Shown: piece by piece, positions 54,967-64,000 of the stretch
Numbering within the stretch: position 1 is the stretch's first letter
How the letters are laid out: the number at the start of each line of letters is the position of its first letter
Assembly: GCA_017979445.1 (NCBI GenBank)
Contig: CM030713.1
Span: forward strand, 28,873,934 to 28,937,933
Length of the DNA: 64,000 nt
Source of the DNA: Akebia trifoliata
Taxonomy: Eukaryota; Streptophyta; Magnoliopsida; Ranunculales; Lardizabalaceae
Reading direction: 5' to 3'
Position numbers and translations under genes: made by a program
Notes under the pieces: model-generated
What the model was told of the DNA's origin: nothing
The model's database searches: none
The model's input: the letters and a program-made list of their open reading frames with translations, nothing else

Positions 54967-55849
54967 ATCAGCACTAAAAAAAAAATAATAATAATAATAA
55001 ATAAAGACAGTGAAAACTTATACATTGTCACCCTTAATATAAAAATGCTGAATTGACTCCCAATGACACATGTGCTCCAAACTCAATTGATATGGCAATG
55101 TGCACAAAATCATTGACTTTTTTCATTGTATCTCAAGAGTTTAGTGTCATAGAGAGTCAGTTTAAAACAACTCTTAATAATTAATAGGAAGTCTTGATTT
55201 TGAATATAATGGAATGGAAGAACAAGATTTATGTAGTAATTAACCCGGAATCTATTGCACGACATTTTGTAGTTATTTTGAATATGAGTCACGATTGAGA
55301 CTTTAGATGGTCAAGTGAGATCCCAAACTAAGCTCCTGATTTGATTTGGGCTTTCAGGAACATCTAGTTCTAAATTTGGTGTATATTTGAGATACAAAGC
55401 CTTTATGTTTTCTAACTGAAGGCATAAATGACCAAAATACCATTTATCTCTAGCTTTTTGTCGAAAATCCTTGATTTTATTCCAAAACTCTGTCATTTGT
55501 GTGCTCTTCAACTTATAGGATAAATTCTTTTAATCCTATTTAAAGTGTCAGTCTTCATTCTTCAATCCATGTGTGTGGCCAAGGAGAAGACTTGAACTTA
55601 GGACCTTTCCCTCCTTTAATAAGTGATCTTCCAAGAAAATTCCAGTAAATTTGATACCCTTTTAGGTGGGTAAATTAAGTCCAATTGATGAACGGTCCAG
55701 ATTGACAAGGAAGTCCTATAAGTCTGGTATTACCGAGACTATAGTATAATATCCCTTGTTATAGAAGGGGTGGCCGTGGCCCCGAATAAGGGTACTTTGG
55801 GTAGATCAAAAGTTTGCGCGTGCGCCGCGCGCGCGTGTCGCTATGAGAG

Positions 55850-57723
55850 AGAAGGGAAGGGGCAACGTGTTTTCTTTTTCGATCTCACTTTTGGAGGCTT
55901 TAGTGGCAAAAACACAGCAACAGTTTTTCGAAATACAAATCTCTATCGAGCTCTTGAACCCTAAAATCTCTCGAGGTATGAATCTTTGTATACTTCATTC
56001 AGATTTATCTGGATTTGATCTGTTTCCCATCGATCTTGCTTTTATCTGGAAAAAATCGAACTTTTCCTGATATAGTGTTCTTCCAGTTCATGTTTTTTTG
56101 TTCTTTCTGTAACTGGCATGGTGGCTTAGGGTTTTATTATTATTATTATTAGTAATTTTTCTTAATCTGAGTTCAAGATTCTGGTTTCTGACCTGATTTT
56201 AGATCACTTGTCATTAATTTATTATTTGAATTGTTCTTGGTCAATATTTAGGGTTTGTATCTCCTCATTTTAATCAAATTTTCACTAGAATCGCTGAAAA
56301 TGCTATCGATAGAAAATCTTTTGAGTAGTAAATAGTTGTTTAGCTGGAGAATTTTGAAGATCTTCATATTGTAGCTGAATAATTTTGAAGATCTAATCTT
56401 TTCGGTTGCTTTATTTGTTAGCAAACAGTTGATCAAACCACTTGAGCTTAATAATCATATTTTACATTTGGTTGCAATCATGCCTAATTTTAGCTGTTTA
56501 TTACATGCAAATATGAGAATTTACTAGTTGCATTTGGTTCCTTTGATGACCCCGTTCATTTCCTAAACAGTCGCGGACGATTTTCGAAACCACGGTTTGA
56601 ATTAATGTGATCATGAATTGATGGACCATGGTAAGTTGACACATGAGGGCCTCCCCATTTATCCATATCACTAGAGTTTTGTTTTTGTGGAAGATATGAT
56701 CAATGCCAGAAACCACTCATTTTTGTTAAACATTATATCACTTGGACCACTAAAAATCAGAAACCACCAAAGTAGTAGTTGAGTCAGTTACGAGATAGTA
56801 TGGCTATGAACATTGGATTCGTGTTAGATATTGTTCAAATGTCCTTTAATATCGTAGGTCATCGTCAACTATGCCTTGTACCAAATATCAAAATACTATT
56901 TTAAAGCAGAGAAGGATTTTTAAAAAGTTGAAACAAATGACAAATATTATTATTTTATAAAATAAAATAATAATTTACTATATTTCCCTGTCCCGTTGAT
57001 GTGAGATATGAGGGTCGAGAAAGTCTGAGTCTTCATTCATTCCCATACCAGATTCTCAACCTATAAATAGGTAAAATTGATAACATGCCTTTTCTACTTG
57101 GCCTGTCCATTTCAAACTTAATAACGGGTAGTTAAGTTTGCTTTTAATCAAATATCCTGAGGGCTTTTTTGATTGACCATGGGTTCTTTTGAGTAGCTGG
57201 GTCTTGAGGGCTTCATAGTTGTCCCCCTTTCCAATAGATTGGTCTTTTGGAGTATTTGGTTGGTTGACATGGTATTAGAGCTGGTAGTACACCTAGGTCA
57301 CAAGTTCGATCCACCCTACGGGTGAGGGAGACCCTTGGGTGTATATGGGAAGTGAATTTTGCATTACATTTAATTTATGGTGTGAAATTACTATGGATTG
57401 TATGTAAAGGACACGATTAATATGGAAAGACACTAAAGGTGGTAGAAACATAGTAATAAATTTCTATGTTTTTCATTGTGATATGCACGCATATTTAAAT
57501 TGATAGAGAGGCATTTGTGTAAGATTTGCATATATAGTTTTGGATTTTTCTTTCATTTGCTTCAAACCCTTGATTGCCATTCTCTTTCTATTACCAGGAT
57601 TTTGGAATGGTGGGCAATTGAACCCTGCCAACATCAAGTGGGTCCTTATGAGATCTACGTAGGTTAACTGTTGAAATTACAGAGGAAAAGATAATATTGA
57701 GAGAAAAAAAAGGAAGAAAAGAG
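55850..57723 (+). promoter_or_regulatory. Promoter and split 5' leader of the ARF-related GTPase gene
   Basis: A probable noncoding first exon ends at 55975 (CTCTCGAG/GTATG). An acceptor TTACCAG at 57591-57597 starts the second leader segment at 57598, which runs into the ATG at 57724. The 1.6-kb leader intron is AT-rich and holds a retroelement-like motif near 57260-57330 (GGTATTAGAGC..., AAGTTCGATCC). A short GC-rich alternating segment (55815-55840) lies just upstream. Two tiny upstream open frames occur in the second leader segment. Confidence 0.5.
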
Positions 57724-60700
57724 ATGTTCTCATTGTTTTATGGATTTTGGAATTATATCTTCAGTAAGACGGAGTTTCATGTTCTTATTCTTGGAATTGA
57801 CAAGGCTGGAAAGACTGTAATATGTTTTCTATTTTATTGCAATTCCAACATTTTTTTATTCAGTTTTATTTTACAAATATCCTCTTTAATTCTATTTGCT
57901 AATTATAAATGAAGTTCAGCTCATTTCATGGAATACATCCATACATACTCCATATATCATTCTTCTCTTGGTATGAGGTTTTCAGAATATTTTATTCTTA
58001 GTATGTGTAATATGTAAGGTTTACTTTCTATCTCTCAACTTAACTAACACAATGAGGGTTAATACTTCCGTCTTTGTTGCATTTGTTTCCTTAAATATTG
58101 TTATGTAGCATTGGAAAACCAAATTCAGAAAGGACCTAGTTGTTTCATATTTTTTTTTTGAAATCGAACTAGTTCTCATGGCTTTCACATTGTGGAAGGC
58201 TTAGTGATCCCTCAATTTTTGCAGGGATGTTCGCTACAATGGTTAGCACCCTTTTCCTTGCATTTTATCATACCCAGCAAATGAGCAACAAATTAATTCA
58301 AAACAGCCGCATCTTGGGGTGATTCATATACTGTGTGCACTTTGATTATTTTTTCATGTAGCTGGAGAATTAAACACTATCTTTCTATCCAACCCATTAA
58401 GCCCATCTTCCTCCCTTTTTCCTCTTTTTTTTTTTCAATTGTCAGGTAGAACAATGGGAAAGTGTTCACCACTCCAACAACATTTGTACGCCACCTACCT
58501 GTTTGACCTTCGCATCTCCTCGAAGTTGCATCTCTATGCTTCAACAAAGTGTATTAGGTGATGGGACCTTATCTCAAAGACAACAGAAAAACAGAAAAAA
58601 AACAAAAACAAAAACGAAGACAAAAAAAAAATTTAGTTAACATGATTAGAAGCTGCTGATGGTTCCGGTGAGGGGGAGAGAGTCAATAGTAAGTTCTGGA
58701 TCCGCCTCTGGCGCTTCGAAGGCTGCTTCCAATGGGTCAGGGTCTTAGAGAGAATTAAAACAAAGGCCGGGCCCACTTGCTTTCCTTGCGAGGCTAGGCG
58801 GACAGGAACAAGAATGAGATGAGTCGGACCCGGGGAGAGAAATAACATAGATTGGTGCCTATCACTTACTCAGGGAAAGGAAATAGACATGGGTTTTCAT
58901 ATTATATATTGATAAGAATTATGACAACTGTCTATTTAGATGTGTTTTTCTTACATTTTTCAATAAACCGAATTAGGTAGATGCCTCTTGGTGATATAAG
59001 AATTTCAATGCCATTCATTGCCATGAATTCTTTTTTCCTTTAAGTAGTGCTTCTTTTGGTCGACAGTCATTACCAACATAGAAGTACGTGTATTGCAGTA
59101 AACGTTGGAAGAATTTATGTGGCATCATTCTCTCTCTAAGAAAACTTGACTTCGTTTGTGGTGAAATCTTGTGCACCAAACTGCATACCTCAAACAACAT
59201 CTATTATGGTGTGGATGTCTAATGAATTGTTAGCTAATTGATATATAAGACAATATCATATATTCATACTCATCAAATAAGAAATCATGTGAGGTTGTGG
59301 GTTCAAACCTTGCCAAAATCATTACTTATCATAAAATAAAATAGGTATTTCCTCATCATGTAATATATCTAATATGTTGGAGTAATATGATTCTACTTAG
59401 ACATATGACATGCACTCGCTTTTGCACGTTTGTGTCATAGCAAATGTTGAAAGCTTAAGTTTTATACGTCTTAATTCTTATTGCACTGAGTGCATTGTGA
59501 TGTAAGAGAAATTAAATATAAAATACTTATTGTGTCTCAGCTGCTAGTTGCAGGTGAATCTTAGATGTAAAATTCCTGCTAGACTTCAACTTTTTTGTTC
59601 TATTTTACTCCTTATCATTTTCTGTTTTTTTTAACTTGATAATTTTCTATATACATCTTCTAGAAAGCTTGTGTATGAGTATTGATATCTGTTTGCAGAC
59701 TTTACTAGAGAAATTGAAGGCACTATACTCAAAGTTGGAAGGCCTACCCCCTGATCGAATTGTCCCAACGGTTGGGCTTAACATTGGTCGTATTGAAGCG
59801 TCAAAGACGAAACTTGTGTTTTGGGACTTAGGAGGTCAGGTATGTGAAATGCCTAGTCATCACAGTTGCTGCATCCTGGTATGAGTGAATTGGGGGGGGG
59901 GGGGGGGGGGCGGGTAATGTTTAGGTAGAGGGGCTTTCCATTACACATATAATGAAAACATGTGAGGTTCGATTCCATAGTCAGTCCTATTCTCAATAGA
60001 AGTCCTTGACAATGAAATCAATATTCCTATTGTTTTCATATTTGTAATGGAGCAAGAAAGAGAGTCCAAATTGAAGTTAATTATCAATATGTAATAATAA
60101 TGTTGAGTTTCTTGACCTTTTTCCCTAGATGGTTATTTTCCCTATTGGGGCAGAGAAGGGATGAAATCAAATTGAACCAATAGATGAAAAATCACACATT
60201 TTTGTTAGGCGAATCATATGATTCAAGTAAGGTTCGAATTTGAATCCAACAGTTCTCTCAAATCTTAAAAATTTGAGAGAAATGTAGGGACATGAAATTG
60301 ATTGGATTTGTTTCTGTAAGCATTATACGATTAAGTGATATTTTCTCTATCCTTCCTCCTTTTTAAGACATTAGGTTGATTTAACTTCCAAATGTGAACT
60401 TACCAAAAAACAATTCTTCCATATAAGAAGAAAACCTTAATAACTAACATGGTCTTCCAAAACCAATTATAAAAAAAAGGTCTTCCAATGCAATAATTAT
60501 ATGTAACATTTTCCTGGTGGTGTTTCTTTTCATGAAAGATCACCTCGCCTGGATGAGAAAAAAAAATGCATGTTCGTGCATGCAATTTGAAAGTTTCATT
60601 GTTGAGGCTTTGTTGATGAGAGGTTGAAATTTGTTTGCCAGATTGGTCTTCAAACAATTTGGGAGAAATATTATGAAGAGGCACATGCAGTAATGTATGT

Positions 60701-61990
60701 AATTGATGCTGCTTGCCCATCACGTTTTGAAGATTCAAAATCTGCATTGGGTTAGTGGTTCAATTCCTTGTTTTATGGAATGCTTAGCTGATATTACAAT
60801 GACCAATCAATCACATTCTTGAAGAGTTTTGAATTAATTTTATGATGGTCCGCTAATTCCTTCAGTTTGCATTTTCAGAGAAAGTTCTTCGGCATCATGA
60901 TTTACAAGGTGCCCCTCTTTTGATCCTTGCAAACAAGCAGGTGAGTATGTTGTAATTTCTAAACCATAAACCGAAGAATTCAGTGCTTGAAAGCCATACA
61001 TCAGAATCGATGACGGTGAATAAGCATATTTAATGTCTAATTATGATGAAAATCCTGGTTGTAGTTTATTTCTGACAATGCAAGTATTGTTCTTTAGTTT
61101 AGTAATAAAGGAACAACATTTCTGTAGGGTTATCTTAGCAGAGGGGTAAGGTTGTTAACTTTGATGAGTGGGGAAGGCGAAGAGTAAGAGGGGAAAATTA
61201 GAAATGAACATCCTAGAGGCAATTGAGGAGTAATAACGAAAAGTCGATTGAAATGGATAAATCAATTTCAATTTCCTTTGCTTTTTTTTTCCTTCCCTTT
61301 TGTCTTGAAAACTTCTATGCTCTCTTTGGATGATGGAAGAAAATATATTTCTTGTATCTTTTAATGGCAGGATCTAACTGGAGCTGTGTCTGAAGAAGAA
61401 GTCGCTAGGTATTTGGATCTCAAGAAGTTAGACGAAAGGCCATACATGTATGAAGCTGTTTCTGCGATCAATGGGTAAGCAAAGAACCTGTGAAATACCA
61501 TAGCCTTACCGATTCTTCATCCATAAAACAAAATAAAACAAAACAAAAAAAGTGTTGTTTCATTGCAAAATAGGTTTTGTCCTTTAAAGAATATATGAAT
61601 GTTTTTTAAAATAAGTATTTGCTTCTTGTGTAACCAAAGCTTGAAAATTAAGAATGACCACTTAGCTAAGTGGTAAGACCGTGTGTGAAGGTTGCTCCCA
61701 AGGTCTTAGGTTCAAACCCCTTCTTACACTAATATACTAACTGTTAACCATTAACCCCCACCAAGAGAAAAAACAAGAAGCTTGAAAATCCATTAAAACT
61801 AAATCACCTAAATAAGCAAAAGTAGAGTTTTTAACTCTTGTTTAATTCTGACCCTTCATTGGGAATTGGTTTTCATTGCAGGATGGGTATTAAACATGGC
61901 ATAGACTGGCTAGTGGAGGTTATGGAGGGAAGTAAAAGAACAGAAAGGTTGAGAGATCGTACAGGTGTGGCAAGCCCAGCTTTTGCCTAA
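57724..61990 (+). CDS. ARLB1: ARF-related small GTPase (ARFRP1/ARLB1 type), 6 exons
   Basis: Small GTPase of 205 aa. Exons: 57724-57816, 59699-59839, 60642-60750, 60879-60940, 61371-61474, 61882-61990; all junctions keep frame. Motifs: G1 GIDKAGKT (24-31), switch I threonine in VPTVGLNIG (T55), G3 DLGGQ (74-78), G4 NKQD (133-136) and G5 SAI (166-168), so nucleotide binding looks intact. There is no Gly2, so N-myristoylation is not expected. The protein starts Met-Phe, as in yeast Arl3p, whose N-terminal Met is acetylated for Golgi targeting. Known role of ARFRP1/Arl3: trans-Golgi recruitment of Arl1 and golgins through SYS1. It matches Arabidopsis At5g52210 (GB1/ARLB1) by sequence and neighbours. 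Introns are long; intron 2 has a 19-G run and intron 5 a SINE-like piece. An earlier ATG at 57697 is not used. Confidence 0.93.
59892..59910 (+). repeat. Run of 19 G residues in intron 2 of the GTPase gene
   Basis: A homopolymer on the transcribed sense strand, followed by CGGG. It could form a quadruplex in DNA or pre-mRNA, or be a sequencing length artefact. Downstream at about 59960 a box B-like GGTTCGATTCC suggests an adjoining tRNA-like repeat. Confidence 0.9.
61651..61765 (+). mobile_element. tRNA-like SINE fragment in intron 5 of the GTPase gene
   Basis: A box A-like TTAGCTAAGTGGTAAGA and a box B-like GGTTCAAACCCC are about 40 bp apart, as in a tRNA-derived SINE head. The body is short and ends near an A-rich AAGAGAAAAAACAAG. 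It differs from the SINE family at 28431. Confidence 0.5.
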
Positions 61991-64000
61991 AAGGGCTTTT
62001 ATAAAGAAAGAAAAAAAAAATTAGGTAATTTTATTTTGTATTTGATACGGTTTAACTTAGTTGTTTATCTCAAAATAAATAGAGTTTCTTTTAAAGGGAG
62101 ATTTTGCATCCTAGAAATTGCTTTATGAAAACAAAAAATGGGTAAAATGTCCCCAAAATATAAGAACAAGCAAGACTTTATTTCGCATGGGATATCCCAA
62201 GCTGTAAAAAATGAAAAATAGATTATTAAGTTCTATTTTTATTTTTAGATACCAAAAATTGGTTGGATGGAGCAAGGAATTCTGCCGGATTCATTTAAAC
62301 TTGTTCTTGATATCCCCTGGGTTGTTGCTTTGCCTAATTCCATTGGTCTCTGCACATCTCCTCTATACCATACTTTGCCCTGAAATTGGCATTTATCTTC
62401 AAATAAGAACCAACAAACGAGAGACTACAATTTATGAGAAAACACCATTTGGACATAAATACGATGAAAATGCCTGGGTTTTGACCCTAAAAGAATGAGT
62501 TGGTTCCAAAGGAGATCGTCTGAGTTTAAAAATAAACCCAATCGTCTGACAATGACATCGGTCAATAAACCACATAAAATGGTCAAAATTATCCATCAGA
62601 CTTATTTTTGAATTTTAAAATTCCCTATTAATGGATTAACCCCTATGTGCAAGGGCATCCATAAGACGCCTTGAAGATTTTTTTTTTATTCTTTTATTTT
62701 CCTGGGAAAACAGAAGTATGTAGCTTGCCAACTTACTTCCAACTGTGTTCTTTTTCTGCCTTATCAGTGGAGGCATAAACAGCAGTGGCATCTCCTGGCC
62801 TTCTTGGACATCGCTTCACCGGGATTTTCTATGAATTACAAGGTTTTGTATTTATTTTTTATTTTTATATTAATAGATTGAACATCCATATTTATGAGAT
62901 ACATTATACGTACGAACAATCAGAAAACATAAAGCTAAAGTCGCAACATCATATATATCCGAGAATTTCACATTATCTCAAACATCATTATTTTGGCTCT
63001 CGTATTCCAGTCAAATTGGAAGTCTTTCAGCTTTGGGTGGGGCTTCCTCGGCCACCCTTTGGCGATATTGATACAATTTTACTTATCAGAAAAAAACCTT
63101 ACATTAGATATTTTCCTTAATACAAATGGGCATAACAAGTTTCACAAGCCACGGCTTGAAATTGCAATCAAATTACGACGACAAGTAAACCAAGAAGATC
63201 ATGAACGCCCAACTTTTAAAATGCTAAATAATAATTAACAAAAAAAAAAGGCAAATTACTAAATTGAACAGAAACGATTGCTTATCCTTTTCATTGGTTG
63301 AAATAGTAAAAGAGCTGAATTCACATGCCTCGATAGAAAATATAGCCCAGTTTGAAATTGAATCATGAAATGTGGTCTCGCTTTCTGATCCCAACTACTT
63401 TGAACCCATAGGTTGTAAAGTCTACGGATGTTGATATTTCACCAAACAATACTTTATTTACTGGGGAAGATATAAATTTTTCCAAGGGTTTCTAGTGGCC
63501 AAAGCTCTATTGGTGGGAAATTACCTAGCAAACCATGATATATAGTCAATTTGTACACACGGGTGGAGCTAGGATTTTGTCAATGCGGGGGAAACTAAAA
63601 ATTCTTATTTGGGGGTAATAACGGTAGATCGTCTTTTTTTTCACCACTGTTATCAGTTGTAGAAGTGTAAAATCTTTATAGTTTTTAAAATTTCTTGTAA
63701 GGCAATGCATAAATCCCCCTTCTTTGTACTTGTCTCTATTAAACCCTTTCATAGAATTTTTCTATGGCCTCATTGTTAACTCATATCTAGACCCAATTTA
63801 ACTTTCTATCCATAGTAGTGATAAACACCCAAAAAAACAATATAGAAATGCTTTTACTCATCTTCAAAACAATACAAAACTATAAGGGGCAAAAAATACA
63901 GTATTATGAGCCAATGCTTGCATGCTTTACATAAATAAAGCCTATACTGAAAAAAATAAAAATAAATAAATAAATAAAATCAATGGGACCCTAAATAACA
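61991..64000. other. 3' flank of the GTPase gene to the window end
   Basis: It includes the GTPase 3' UTR (probably to about 62100-62200). Open frames at 62211 and 62785 have no recognisable domains and are not called. Nothing else could be supported; the next gene probably lies outside the window. Confidence 0.5.

Larger units (their letters stand above)
52219..55799. other. 5' region of I-2 and bidirectional spacer to the ARL gene
   Basis: On the minus strand, a likely noncoding first exon of I-2 ends with a donor-like CGAG/GTCCG near 53428. The rest holds M1 ends and a full M1 copy (53646, 53820) and several stem-loop elements (54283, 54478, 54771). I-2 and the ARL gene are divergent, so this spacer carries both promoters. 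No further coding sequence was recognised. Confidence 0.5.

Noticed and set aside
57260..57330. Primer-binding site of a copia element (GGTATTAGAGC)
   Set aside because: The match to the initiator-tRNA complement is imperfect, no LTRs flank it, and the same motif plus box B recurs at 17263 and 22361 in other contexts; more likely SINE-like or degenerate repeat.
62211..63238. Open frames of 95, 111 and 81 aa after the GTPase gene
   Set aside because: Hydrophobic, AT-driven composition, no known domain, no splice-linked continuation recognised.
1..64000. CRISPR arrays, bacterial operons, prophage or integrated viral genes
   Set aside because: No regular spacer arrays, ribosome-binding sites or viral hallmark genes were seen; all recognisable genes are plant nuclear genes.

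Overview
This 64 kb window is nuclear DNA from a flowering plant, most likely a eudicot. It is AT-rich, its genes have plant GT-AG introns, it has many small non-autonomous DNA transposons and SINEs, and every recognisable protein is a plant family member. I could not name the species.

Layout. (1) 551-6689 (+): a ten-exon XBAT33-type ankyrin/RING ubiquitin ligase, with nested transposons in intron 2. (2) 9023-9990 (-): a four-exon FT/TFL1-family gene with the repressor-type signature, best matched to BFT. (3) 9991-19528: AT-rich intergenic DNA with MITE-like elements and retroelement debris. (4) 19529-25327 (+): a five-exon membrane RING-H2 E3 ligase (At1g12760/At1g63170 type). Its intron 1 holds an array of four double-hairpin elements lodged in (TA)n, and its intron 3 holds LINE reverse-transcriptase remains. 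(5) 25328-32765: intergenic, with a Tourist-like element, a SINE and a tandem promoter duplication. (6) 32766-36671 (+): an intronless EMS1/EXS/MSP1-type LRR receptor kinase. (7) 36672-43766: intergenic, with a hAT-like element carrying an 8-bp duplication. (8) 43767-44786 (+): a three-exon COR27/COR28-like gene with evening elements upstream. (9) 48152-48225 (-): tRNA-Val(AAC). (10) 48343-48966 (-): an intronless SIS-domain protein. (11) 49803-about 52218 (-): protein phosphatase inhibitor 2. (12) 57724-61990 (+): a six-exon ARF-related GTPase (ARFRP1/ARLB1 type).

The genes do not form one pathway. They cover ubiquitin ligation, flowering and inflorescence identity, anther cell fate, cold/clock response, PP1 control and Golgi trafficking. 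From memory, the gene order matches two Arabidopsis blocks: XBAT33 next to EMS1 (At5g07270/At5g07280), and SIS, inhibitor-2, ARLB1 (At5g52190/200/210). The window may therefore keep an older, less fractionated order.

The most unusual feature is a family of about 320-380 bp elements. Each has outer inverted ends and two internal long hairpins around a shared linker. They sit end to end in TA microsatellite at 20563-22018, with further copies at 25.7 and 39.7 kb. A diverged copy of the host repeat at about 24.3-24.6 kb lacks the array and looks like the empty site.
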